The notes under the pieces were generated by a model that searched no databases, had not been told where the DNA came from, and was given only the letters and a program-made list of their open reading frames with translations. 64,000 nt of DNA, from positions 158,156 to 222,155 of the forward strand of contig NZ_JAJEPR010000002.1 of assembly GCF_020686945.1 (NCBI RefSeq), given 5' to 3'. Shown here piece after piece: positions 8,720 through 16,658 of this stretch. The DNA comes from Limivivens faecihominis. Lineage in GTDB: Bacteria > Bacillota > Clostridia > Lachnospirales > Lachnospiraceae. Positions within the stretch are counted from its first letter, which is position 1, and each line of letters begins with the position of its first letter. Made by a program: the position numbers and the translations under genes.

Positions 8720-9112
8720 ATGAATATTGGGTTGCTTGCTCATAATTCAAAGAAAAGTCTGATGGAAGACTTCTGCCTTGCCTACAAGAAAATTTTGGAA
8801 AAACATGAACTATATGCGACTGGCACCACGGGCAGGCGGATCGAAGAAGTGACAAAGCTTCATGTACACAAATTTCTGCCGGGGAGCATCGGAGGAGAAA
8901 AACAGTTTGTGGAGATGATCGCGAGAAATGAGATGGATATGGTAATCTTTTTTTACAATCCGCTTCTGAACAGCCCCAAGGAACCCAGCATTGACGCTAT
9001 CTGTCGTGCCTGTGATAATTACAATATTCCCATAGCGACCAATATAGCTACGGCGGAATCTCTGATCCTTGGTCTGGCAAACGGCGATCTGGAATGGAGA
9101 GAACAAGTATGA
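8720..9112 (+). CDS. Methylglyoxal synthase-like protein with altered active site
   Basis: This 130 aa protein has the MGS-like fold throughout (LYATGTTG, LPGSIGGEKQ, NIPIATNIATAE) and would be annotated mgsA. Against E. coli MgsA numbering it keeps His19 (H8), Lys23 (K12), Thr45/47/48 (T34, T36, T37) and Gly66 (G55), the phosphate/substrate-binding set. It replaces Asp20 with Asn, the catalytic base Asp71 with Glu, Asp91 with Asn, His98 with Lys and Asp101 with Ser. Activity on dihydroxyacetone phosphate is therefore doubtful. The start at 8720 has GGAGGGAAAAGA; an upstream ATG at 8684 has none. Its stop overlaps the symporter start (ATGA), so the two are translationally coupled. Confidence 0.85.
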   Translation: MNIGLLAHNSKKSLMEDFCLAYKKILEKHELYATGTTGRRIEEVTKLHVHKFLPGSIGGEKQFVEMIARNEMDMVIFFYNPLLNSPKEPSIDAICRACDNYNIPIATNIATAESLILGLANGDLEWREQV

Positions 9113-10785
9113 CGATCAATGATTTTGAGAATCTGTTTATGTTTGCCGGCGGTCTCGGTATGTTTCTGTTCGGCGTACACAGCATGTCAGGCGGCGTGCA
9201 GAAATGTGCCGGAGAGCAGATGCGTAAGCTTCTGGGAATCCTGACAAACAACCGTTTCGTGGGAGTTCTGGTAGGAGCCCTGATCACTGCCGTGATCCAG
9301 AGCAGCGGAGCGACCACCGTCATGATCATCGGTTTTATCAATGCCGGTCTCATGAACTTAAGCCAGGCAGTCGGTCCCATCATGGGAGCCAACATCGGTA
9401 CCTGTATTACCGCCTGGATCGTATCCTTAGGCCAGCTGGGAGACACTTTTAAAACCCTGTCCCCGTCCCTGTATGCGCCCCTGATCGTGGCTATCGGCTC
9501 TTTTCTTATCATGTTTTCCAAGAAGGAAAGAAAGCAGACCATCGGTGAGATCTGCATCGGTCTTGGACTTCTGTTTATCGGTCTGGATTTCATGGGAGAT
9601 GCGGCCAAATCCTACACGACGCTTCCGGCCTTCAAGGATCTGTTTGCCCTCTTTGGTGCGAACCCGCTTCTGGGTATCGGCCTTGGTTTTATCGTAACCG
9701 TTATCATGCAGAGCTCCTCTGCAGCAGTTGGTATTCTTCAGACCCTGGCTGCATCAAGCGGAGCGGTCGGCATCAGTGCAGCCGTATTTATCAGTTTTGG
9801 TTCTGATATCGGTTCCTGTTCCACAGCCCTTCTTTCCAGTATCGGTACCAACCGTACGGCGAAGAGAGCAGCTATGATTCACCTTTTGTTCAACGTCATC
9901 GGTGTAACAGTCTTTTCCGTGATCTTCACAATCCTGTTTAAGATGTTCCCGGAGGTTGCATCCCACGGCATCAACAGTGCCGGTATCGCTACCTTCCACA
10001 CCGGATTTAAGGTGGTGCTGACAATCCTCATGTTCCCCTTTGCCGATTATCTGGTAAAGCTTTCCGGTTTCTTCATCAAGGACGAGCCAGAGAAGGAGAA
10101 AGAAGAGAAGGACGAGGAGACCGTTACTCTGCAGCATCTGGATTCCCGTATCTTCAAGGAGCCGGCCTTCGCAATCGAGAATGCCATTCATGAGGTTGCC
10201 CATATGGGACGGATCACCCGAGAAAATATGGACCGGGCTTTTGAGGCTGCACTCTCATATGATAAAGAGAAGATCGACAAGGTCTATGAGGTGGAGAAAA
10301 CCATCAACAATATGGAAAAACTCATCACCGAGTATCTCGTCAAGCTCAGCAATCTTCCTCTCACCGAGGATCAGCATGTGGTGGTCAGCAACCTGTTCTA
10401 CTCTGTCAGCGACATCGAGCGAGTGGGCGACCATGTGGAAAATATCGCCGAGCTGGTGGATGTAAAAGAGGGAGTCGATAAGATCGAATTTTCCGAGCAG
10501 GCTCTGCAGGATCTCAAATCCATCATGGGTCTCGTAACCAACTCCTTCGCCTATGCGATGTCAGCCAGAGAACATTCCGATATCTCGGATGCGAAGAAAG
10601 TAGTAAAATACGAAGATATGGTTGATAACATGGAAGAGGAGCTTCGTGAACAGCACATCGAGCGTCTGTCCAAGCAGCTCTGCAAGCCCACCAACGGTGT
10701 GGTCTTCCTGGATATCATCAGCAATCTGGAGCGTATTTCTGACCATGCTTATAACCTGGCCGGCTATGTAATGTCAGAAGAGTAG
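9109..10785 (+). CDS. Na+/phosphate cotransporter family protein with PhoU-like domain
   Basis: A 558 aa protein. The N-terminal half (about 1-320) is a NptA/SLC34-type transporter with two inverted repeats, each carrying the signature QSS motif (IQSSGATTV and MQSSSAAVG) and at least eight hydrophobic helices. A Glu/Lys-rich linker leads into a helical PhoU-like domain (about 350-558) with the repeated E-x-x-x-D-R-V-GDH pattern (SDIERVGDHVENIAEL, SNLERISDHAYNLAG). It should import phosphate with sodium, the PhoU part acting as a cytoplasmic regulator. The ATG at 9109 overlaps the preceding stop as ATGA and has GGAGAG upstream. Confidence 0.92.
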   Translation: MTINDFENLFMFAGGLGMFLFGVHSMSGGVQKCAGEQMRKLLGILTNNRFVGVLVGALITAVIQSSGATTVMIIGFINAGLMNLSQAVGPIMGANIGTCITAWIVSLGQLGDTFKTLSPSLYAPLIVAIGSFLIMFSKKERKQTIGEICIGLGLLFIGLDFMGDAAKSYTTLPAFKDLFALFGANPLLGIGLGFIVTVIMQSSSAAVGILQTLAASSGAVGISAAVFISFGSDIGSCSTALLSSIGTNRTAKRAAMIHLLFNVIGVTVFSVIFTILFKMFPEVASHGINSAGIATFHTGFKVVLTILMFPFADYLVKLSGFFIKDEPEKEKEEKDEETVTLQHLDSRIFKEPAFAIENAIHEVAHMGRITRENMDRAFEAALSYDKEKIDKVYEVEKTINNMEKLITEYLVKLSNLPLTEDQHVVVSNLFYSVSDIERVGDHVENIAELVDVKEGVDKIEFSEQALQDLKSIMGLVTNSFAYAMSAREHSDISDAKKVVKYEDMVDNMEEELREQHIERLSKQLCKPTNGVVFLDIISNLERISDHAYNLAGYVMSEE

Positions 10786-10806
10786 AAAATTTGTCTGAAA
10801 AATAGC

Positions 10807-10835
10807 TTGACAGACAAAGTAATTGCCCATATACT
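10807..10835 (+). promoter_or_regulatory. Promoter of the leader peptide and ABC exporter
   Basis: Consensus TTGACA and TATACT with exactly 17 bases between, 35 bases before the leader-peptide start. Confidence 0.85.
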
Positions 10836-10869
10836 GAATAACAGAATAAAAAAGAAAGGAGGCAGTACC

Positions 10870-10974
10870 ATGAGAAATTACTTTACAAAGATTTACAACA
10901 ACAGCATCACGAGTAACAACAACTTGGATTCAAGGATTTTCCGACTGCCGCTTTCTTTTTCGGCGTTCGTATGA
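10870..10974 (+). CDS. 34-residue leader peptide (putative attenuator peptide)
   Basis: A 34-codon frame starts at an ATG behind an optimal GAAAGGAGGCAGTACC site and encodes an Asn-rich, basic N-terminal half (MRNYFTKIYNNS, then NNN) and a hydrophobic end (LPLSFSAFV). It lies between a consensus promoter and an intrinsic terminator that precedes a multidrug-type ABC exporter pair, the same layout as the bmrB leader of Bacillus bmrCD. I infer that ribosome stalling on this peptide lets transcription pass the terminator. No known domain is recognised. Confidence 0.65.
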   Translation: MRNYFTKIYNNSITSNNNLDSRIFRLPLSFSAFV

Positions 10975-11003
10975 CATTGCGTACAAAATAAGCAGTGCAA
11001 AGA

Positions 11004-11034
11004 GCATCCCTGAACTTTCAGGGGTGCCTTTTTT
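11004..11034 (+). terminator. Attenuator terminator before the ABC exporter
   Basis: A 10-bp stem GCATCCCTGA/TCAGGGGTGC with a 4-base loop, followed by CTTTTTT, lies 30 bases after the leader-peptide stop and 165 bases before the exporter start. A competing weak stem CATTGC/GCAGTG lies just upstream. Confidence 0.8.
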
Positions 11035-11039
11035 GTGTA

Positions 11040-11106
11040 ACAGGAAATTTCGTTGGAATTACCTGTCGCACAAAAAGCCCTCCGGGCAGGATCGCACTGC
11101 GGCGGA
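11040..11106 (+). repeat. Dispersed repeat copy A
   Basis: About 67 bases: an imperfect palindrome (ACAGGAAATTTC, then GGAATTACCTGT), a short A-rich link, then CCGGGCAGGATCGCACTGCG. A second copy on the minus strand is at 61350-61416. Both lie between an attenuator terminator and the gene it controls. After it the remaining sequence to 11199 holds only a small CCTGC/GCAGG hairpin and the ribosome binding site. Confidence 0.75.
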
Positions 11107-11199
11107 GAATCCTGCAAAGCAGGATTCTATGTGCATACGCATGTCAAAAATATTGCAGTCGGAAAATCAAAAAAGAAAGAGAAAAGGAGGAAGTGTGAT

Positions 11200-12984
11200 A
11201 TGAATACTGAGAAAAAGCCGGGAAAATTTCAGGTGATCTTTCGATTTCTGAAAGGCAGCTTCTATCTGTTTGTGCTGAGCCTCGTGTTTTCCGTGCTTTT
11301 CACAGCCTGTAATGCCCTGACCCCGCAGATCATCCGCTATGCCGTGGATCATATTCTGACAGGAGTCGGAGACAGTTACGGGAGACATCTTTTGTTTCTG
11401 GCGGCAGGGGCCGTTCTTGTGGCGGCGATTTTGTCAGGAATCTTCAACTATTTCAGCAAGATGACACTGGCAAAAGGTTCCGAGAATTTCATGAAGAACA
11501 TCCGTGATACCCTGTTCCACCACATCGAGAAGCTGCCCTTCGCCTGGCATGTGCGTCATCAGACCGGAGAGATCATCCAACGCTGTACCTCAGACGTGGA
11601 GGTGATCCGAAACTTCGTCTGCAACCAGATGCCGGATGTGTTCCGAATCGTTTTCCTGATGGTTCTGTACCTGGGAATCATGTTTTCCATGAACGTGAAA
11701 CTCTCTCTGGTGGCGGCTGCTTTTATCCCGGTCATCGTGGGTTATTCCGGTTTCTTTTATTCCAAGATCGGAGACCGGTTCATGAAGGCCGACGAGGCGG
11801 AGGGAGCTCTCTCCAGCACTGTGCAGGAGAACCTCACAGGCGTCCGGGTTGTCCGGGCCTTCGGAAGAGAAAAATTTGAGATTGACCGTTTTGATGAGAG
11901 AAACGAGCGGTTCGCGGGGCTTTGGATCAAACTCGGCGGAATCATGAGTGCCTACTGGGCCACCGGCGATTTTATCACCGGCATCCAGATCCTGACGGTC
12001 TTAGTTACCGGAACCGTACTGGTTGTTCATCAGGAGCTGACGCTGGGCGAGTTTCTGGCCTTTGTTTCCTACAACTCCTCTCTGACCTGGCCGATCCGAA
12101 GTCTGGGAAGAATCCTCTCAGATATGAGTAAGGCGGGAGTTTCCGTGGAACGTGTGGCCTATATCCTCGACGCGGAGGAGGAAAAAGAGGAGGGCAAAGC
12201 CCTTCAGCCGCCTCTTGACGGAGATATCTGCTTTGAGCATGTAACCTTCGCCTATGATGAAGAGCATCCGATTCTGGAGGATATGAGTTTTACAATTCCG
12301 GCGGGAAGCACCTTTGGAATCCTGGGAAGCACCGGCAGCGGAAAATCGACGCTGATGCATCTTCTGAACCGGCTCTATGATCTGCCGCCCGGCAACGGAA
12401 GGATCACGATCGGAGGCGTGGATATCCGGGATATTAAGAGAGAGTATCTGAGGGCCCATATCGGTATGGTGCTTCAGGAGCCCTTCCTGTTCTCCAGGAG
12501 CATCGGGGAAAATATCTCCATCACAGAGGAAACGCCCCATGAGGAGCGGATTCACCATGCAGCAGAGATTGCCTGCGTGGATGAGGCCATCGAGCATTTC
12601 ACAGACGGCTACAACACGATTGTGGGAGAGCGGGGTGTGACTCTGTCCGGCGGCCAGAAACAGCGTGTGGCCATTGCCCGGACTCTGATGATGAAAGCGC
12701 CGATTCTGGTCTTCGACGATTCCCTTTCCGCTGTGGATGCGGAGACCGACGCGAAGATCCGTCACGCGCTGAAAGCGGAGATGGAGAAAGCCACGGTGCT
12801 TCTTATTTCCCACCGGATCAACTCGTTAAAGCAGGCCGATCTCATTCTGGTTATGGATAAAGGAAAGATCTGTGAGCTTGGAACCCATGAGGAGCTGATT
12901 TCCCAGGAAGGCATTTACAAAGATATTTATGAGATTCAGATGAACAGCGACATCCGTGTCATGGAAGGAGGGAAAAAGGCATGA
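11200..12984 (+). CDS. Heterodimeric ABC exporter subunit with degenerate ATP site (BmrC-like)
   Basis: A 594 aa half-transporter with six N-terminal membrane helices (about 1-320) and a C-terminal ATPase domain: Walker A GSTGSGKST, Q-loop LQEPFLF, canonical signature LSGGQKQR, and Walker B LVFDDSLSA, where the catalytic Glu after the Asp is replaced by Asp. This marks the degenerate-site subunit of a multidrug heterodimer such as BmrCD, LmrCD or TM287/288. The ATG at 11200 is chosen for its AAAAGGAGG site; the frame is open further upstream through the repeat. The next gene overlaps it as ATGA. Confidence 0.93.
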   Translation: MNTEKKPGKFQVIFRFLKGSFYLFVLSLVFSVLFTACNALTPQIIRYAVDHILTGVGDSYGRHLLFLAAGAVLVAAILSGIFNYFSKMTLAKGSENFMKNIRDTLFHHIEKLPFAWHVRHQTGEIIQRCTSDVEVIRNFVCNQMPDVFRIVFLMVLYLGIMFSMNVKLSLVAAAFIPVIVGYSGFFYSKIGDRFMKADEAEGALSSTVQENLTGVRVVRAFGREKFEIDRFDERNERFAGLWIKLGGIMSAYWATGDFITGIQILTVLVTGTVLVVHQELTLGEFLAFVSYNSSLTWPIRSLGRILSDMSKAGVSVERVAYILDAEEEKEEGKALQPPLDGDICFEHVTFAYDEEHPILEDMSFTIPAGSTFGILGSTGSGKSTLMHLLNRLYDLPPGNGRITIGGVDIRDIKREYLRAHIGMVLQEPFLFSRSIGENISITEETPHEERIHHAAEIACVDEAIEHFTDGYNTIVGERGVTLSGGQKQRVAIARTLMMKAPILVFDDSLSAVDAETDAKIRHALKAEMEKATVLLISHRINSLKQADLILVMDKGKICELGTHEELISQEGIYKDIYEIQMNSDIRVMEGGKKA

Positions 12985-14804
12985 GACTGGAAGAAAAAGA
13001 ATACACAAAATCCTTTGATTACTCCATCTGGAAACGGATCTTTCCGTTTCTCAAACCCTACAAAAAAACGGTAATTATGATCCTGGTCATGAACCTGTTC
13101 TGCTCCCTGGTGGATATCATCCTTCCGTTGTTTCAGCGGTATGCCATCAACCATTTTATTGAGGGAAACACACTTACGGGCATCGGCTTTTTTACCGTGC
13201 TTTATATTGTGGTCATCGCGCTTCAGGGTGCGGCGGTTATCGCTTTTACCCGGGGCAGCATGCGGATCGAGATGGGCCTTGGAAAGGATCTGAAGCGGGC
13301 GCTTTTCGTCCACCTGCAGACCTTGTCCTTCTCCTATTACAATGTGACTCCCGTGGGCTATATGCTTTCCAGAGTCATGAACGATACCGGCAAGATCTCA
13401 GGTCTCATCGCCTGGAACTTCGTGGATCTTCTCTGGGCTCTCACCTATGTGCTGGGTGTTTTTGTGGCTATGCTTTTCCTGAACTGGAAACTGGCGCTGG
13501 TCATCATGCTGGTGGTACCTGCCATCGCCCTTCTGACTTTTTACTTCCAGAACCGGATTCTCAAATGGAACCGGCAGGTGCGTAAGATCAATTCAAAAAT
13601 CACCAGTGCCTACAACGAGGGTATCATGGGAGCCAAGACTGCCAAATCTCTGGTGGTGGAGGAGAAAACCTACGGCGAATTTCAGGAGATCACCGGGGAG
13701 ATGAGAAGCGCCTCAGTACGGGCGGCAAGGCTCAACGCCGTTTATCTGCCACTGGTGCTTTTCTGCGGCTCTCTGGCGACGGCCATCGTCCTCGCGAGAG
13801 GCGGCATTCAGGTCTTTGAGAATGCCATGCTGATCGGTACGCTCTCTGCCTTCACGACTTATGCAGTGGGCATCTTCGAGCCGATTCAGCAGATGGCGAG
13901 GAACCTGGCGGAGTTCATTTCCGCCCAGGCCAACATCGAGCGTGTCACCGGCCTTCTGGACGAAGAGCCCCAGGTGGTGGATTCCCCGGAGGTCATCGAG
14001 AAGTACGGAGATAGCTTTTTCCCGAAAAAGGAAAACTGGGAGCCCATCAAAGGCGATATCGAGTTCCGCGATGTGAGCTTCCATTATCCCGACGGCAAGG
14101 AGGAAATCTTAAGCCACTTTAATCTGAAGATTCCGGCAGGAACCAATGTGGCCATTGTCGGCGAGACCGGAGCCGGAAAAAGTACGCTGGTAAACCTGGC
14201 CTGCCGCTTCTTTGAGCCGACAGGAGGCCAGATTCTCATCGACGGAAAGGATTACCGGGAGCGGAGCCAGCTCTGGCTCCACAGCAGTCTGGGCTATGTG
14301 CTTCAGAATCCGCACCTGTTCTCGGGAAGCGTCATGGAGAATATCCGCTACGGACGACTGGATGCCACCGATGAGGAGGTCATCGCGGCCGCGAAAGCCG
14401 TTCATGCGGATCAGGTGGTGGAAAAGATGGATCTTGGCTATCAGAGTGATGTGGGAGAGGGCGGCGACCGGCTATCAACCGGAGAAAAACAGCTGATCTC
14501 CTTTGCAAGAGCAGTTCTGGCAGACCCCAGAATTTTCGTTCTGGATGAGGCCACTTCCTCCATTGATACCCAGACCGAGCAGCTGATTCAGAAGGCTACA
14601 GATAAGATTCTCAAAGGAAGAACTTCTTTCCTGATTGCCCATCGTCTTTCCACAATCCGCAATGCGGACCTTATCCTTGTGGTGAAGGACGGAAAGATCA
14701 TCGAGCAGGGAAAACATCTCGAGCTTCTGGAGCAGAAAGGTTATTATTACCAGCTGGTACGTCGGCAGTTTACTGAAGAGGAATCCCAGAAGATCCTCGA
14801 CTAA
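12981..14804 (+). CDS. Heterodimeric ABC exporter subunit with catalytic ATP site (BmrD-like)
   Basis: A 607 aa half-transporter, six membrane helices then an ATPase domain with Walker A GETGAGKST, Walker B IFVLDEATSS with the catalytic Glu intact, and an atypical signature LSTGEKQ instead of LSGGQ. The defects are complementary to the upstream subunit: its Walker B Asp and this LSTGE would form one dead composite site, while the other site is fully canonical, as in BmrCD-type exporters. It is translated by ATGA coupling to the first subunit. Likely substrates are drugs or lipophilic compounds, but the sequence does not say which. Confidence 0.93.
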   Translation: MRLEEKEYTKSFDYSIWKRIFPFLKPYKKTVIMILVMNLFCSLVDIILPLFQRYAINHFIEGNTLTGIGFFTVLYIVVIALQGAAVIAFTRGSMRIEMGLGKDLKRALFVHLQTLSFSYYNVTPVGYMLSRVMNDTGKISGLIAWNFVDLLWALTYVLGVFVAMLFLNWKLALVIMLVVPAIALLTFYFQNRILKWNRQVRKINSKITSAYNEGIMGAKTAKSLVVEEKTYGEFQEITGEMRSASVRAARLNAVYLPLVLFCGSLATAIVLARGGIQVFENAMLIGTLSAFTTYAVGIFEPIQQMARNLAEFISAQANIERVTGLLDEEPQVVDSPEVIEKYGDSFFPKKENWEPIKGDIEFRDVSFHYPDGKEEILSHFNLKIPAGTNVAIVGETGAGKSTLVNLACRFFEPTGGQILIDGKDYRERSQLWLHSSLGYVLQNPHLFSGSVMENIRYGRLDATDEEVIAAAKAVHADQVVEKMDLGYQSDVGEGGDRLSTGEKQLISFARAVLADPRIFVLDEATSSIDTQTEQLIQKATDKILKGRTSFLIAHRLSTIRNADLILVVKDGKIIEQGKHLELLEQKGYYYQLVRRQFTEEESQKILD

Positions 14805-14814
14805 AGAAAACATC

Positions 14815-14861
14815 AATAAGACAGAGACGGAGAAAAAACGCCCGTTTCTGTCTTATTTTTT
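14815..14861 (+). terminator. Terminator of the ABC exporter operon
   Basis: A long stem AATAAGACAGAGACGG/CCCGTTTCTGTCTTATT followed by TTTTT, just after the second exporter gene. Confidence 0.88.
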
Positions 14862-14893
14862 GTACAGTCTTTTCTGTAGAATTTTCAAAAAGC

Positions 14894-14922
14894 TTGACGG
14901 TTTATAGAAAAACCATTATAAT
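14894..14922 (+). promoter_or_regulatory. Promoter of rsmD-coaD
   Basis: TTGACG and TATAAT are 17 bases apart, 40 bases before the rsmD start. Confidence 0.8.
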
Positions 14923-14961
14923 AAAGCGAACGAAAAATTAACAAAGGGGATAATAGAACCA

Positions 14962-15531
14962 ATGAGAGTGATCGCCGGAAAAGCGCGGAGCCTCCACCTG
15001 AAAACCATCGAAGGCCTGGACACGCGCCCGACTACAGACCGGATCAAGGAGACCTTATTTAATATGATAAACGACGAACTGTACGGTGCTTCCTTTCTGG
15101 ATCTTTTTTCCGGGAGCGGCGGCATCGGCATCGAGGCCTTGAGCCGCGGAGCGCGGAAAGCCGTTTTTGTGGAGAGCAGCCGGAAAGCTGCCGCCTGCAT
15201 CCAGGAAAATTTAAAGTTCACCCGGCTGGCCTCCGACGGGGAAGTCCTTGTCATGGACGTTTTCCGAGCGCTGGATCTGCTGGCTGTTCGGGGAGAGAGC
15301 TTTTCTGTGATTTTTATGGATCCGCCCTATAACCGGGACCTGGAAAAAGAAGTTCTTTCCAGACTGAAAGATTCCCCGCTTGTGACGGAGGAGACACTGC
15401 TGATCGTGGAGGCTTCTCTGGAGACAGATTTCTCCTATCTGGAGGAATTTGGCTATGAAGTATTAAAGAGAAAAGAATACAAGACAAATGTCCATCTGTT
15501 TTTGCAGAGGGCAAAAGGAGCAGATACATGA
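14962..15531 (+). CDS. rsmD: 16S rRNA (guanine966-N2)-methyltransferase
   Basis: A 189 aa protein beginning MRVIAGKARS, followed by TRPTTDRIKETLFNM, the conserved RsmD N-terminus. The SAM-binding motif is FLDLFSGSGGIGIEA and the N6/N2-methylase catalytic motif is DPPY (MDPPYNRD). It methylates G966 of 16S rRNA during small-subunit assembly. It starts behind AAAGGGG and overlaps coaD by ATGA, the usual rsmD-coaD pairing. Confidence 0.96.
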   Translation: MRVIAGKARSLHLKTIEGLDTRPTTDRIKETLFNMINDELYGASFLDLFSGSGGIGIEALSRGARKAVFVESSRKAAACIQENLKFTRLASDGEVLVMDVFRALDLLAVRGESFSVIFMDPPYNRDLEKEVLSRLKDSPLVTEETLLIVEASLETDFSYLEEFGYEVLKRKEYKTNVHLFLQRAKGADT

Positions 15532-16022
15532 GACGAGCAGTTTACCCGGGCAGCTTTGACCCGGTTACGTTCGGCCATCTGGACATCATCCGAAGATCCG
15601 CCACTCTGGTGGATGAGCTGGTGGTGGGAGTGCTGAATAACTCCAGCAAAACACCGTTGTTTTCCGTGGAAGAACGTGTTAATATACTATTGGAAGCCAC
15701 AAAGGATATTCCAAATGTACGGGTCGAGTCTTTTTCCGGCCTGTCTGTGGATTTCGCAAAGAACTGCGGCGCCCGGTTTATCGTCCGGGGGCTTCGGGCA
15801 ATTACCGATTTTGATTATGAGCTTCAGCTGGCCCAGACCAACCGTATCATGAACGCAGAGGTGGACACTCTGTTTCTGGCGACGAGCCTGGAATACGCAT
15901 ACTTGAGCTCTTCCACAGTGAAAGAAGTAGCTTCTTACGGCGGAGACGTGTCAAAGTTTGTACCGCCTTTTGTTGTTGATAAAATCTATAATAAAATATG
16001 GTCGAAGAAAAACCAGAAGTAA
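15528..16022 (+). CDS. coaD: Phosphopantetheine adenylyltransferase
   Basis: A 164 aa nucleotidyltransferase with the family start RRAVYPGSFDPVTFGHLDII (the T/HxGH nucleotide-binding motif as TFGH) and the C-terminal LSSSTVKEVA motif. It transfers AMP from ATP to 4'-phosphopantetheine, the fourth step of CoA synthesis. Length and motifs are complete. It is translationally coupled to rsmD. Confidence 0.97.
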   Translation: MRRAVYPGSFDPVTFGHLDIIRRSATLVDELVVGVLNNSSKTPLFSVEERVNILLEATKDIPNVRVESFSGLSVDFAKNCGARFIVRGLRAITDFDYELQLAQTNRIMNAEVDTLFLATSLEYAYLSSSTVKEVASYGGDVSKFVPPFVVDKIYNKIWSKKNQK

Positions 16023-16037
16023 GGAGAGAATATCGCC

Positions 16038-16658
16038 ATGAGCAGCAGAATTGAGCAGATCATCGAAGAAATTGAAGAATATGTGGACAGCTGTAAATTT
16101 CAGCCCCTGTCTTCCACCAAGATCGTTGTAAATAAGGAAGAACTGGAGGAGCTTCTCCGTGAGCTCCGCATGAAGACTCCCGACGAGATCAAACGTTACC
16201 AGAAAATCATCAGCAACAAGGATGCGATCCTTGCCGACGCTCAGTCCAAGGCAGACGCTATCGTTGCCGAGGCCAGAGAGAAGACCCAGAGCATGGTAAC
16301 GGAGAGCGAGATCATGCGGGAAGCCACTGAGCAGGCCAATGACCTTCTGGAGCGTACAAACCAGCAGGCTCAGGAGATCCTGGATAATGCCACCAACGAC
16401 GCCAACAACATTCGTATGGGTGCTCTCCAGTACACAGACGATATGCTGGCAAACCTGGAGAAGATCATGAGCCACACGATTGATGGCGCTGGCGCGAAGT
16501 ACAGCAACTTCATCAATGCTATCCAGTCCTGCTATGATATCGTGAGCAAGAACCGCAGCGAGCTTTCTCCCCAGGCAGCACCTACCAACTACGGCGCACC
16601 GGAGACCGAAGAGTCAGAAGCTCCCGCTTACGACGAGCAGCAGCCCGAGGAAAACTAA
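16038..16658 (+). CDS. Coiled-coil protein downstream of coaD, function unknown
   Basis: A 206 aa acidic, almost entirely helical protein. Residues 1-60 contain IEQIIEEIEEYVDSCK and a Glu-rich helix; 60-140 are an Ala/Glu/Gln coiled coil similar to DivIVA or ATP-synthase b-type stalks, which is probably why relatives are loosely named ATPase; no Walker motif exists here. The end is a disordered Pro/Glu/Ala tail. It follows coaD by 15 bases with AAGGAGAG upstream, so it belongs to the rsmD-coaD transcript. Its stop overlaps the convergent ylbJ stop by 4 bases. A structural or division role is only a guess. Confidence 0.8.
   Translation: MSSRIEQIIEEIEEYVDSCKFQPLSSTKIVVNKEELEELLRELRMKTPDEIKRYQKIISNKDAILADAQSKADAIVAEAREKTQSMVTESEIMREATEQANDLLERTNQQAQEILDNATNDANNIRMGALQYTDDMLANLEKIMSHTIDGAGAKYSNFINAIQSCYDIVSKNRSELSPQAAPTNYGAPETEESEAPAYDEQQPEEN

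Noticed and set aside
10893..11117. Minus-strand frame of 74 codons across the leader and dispersed repeat
   Set aside because: It arises from the dispersed repeat and terminator, and has no ribosome binding site.
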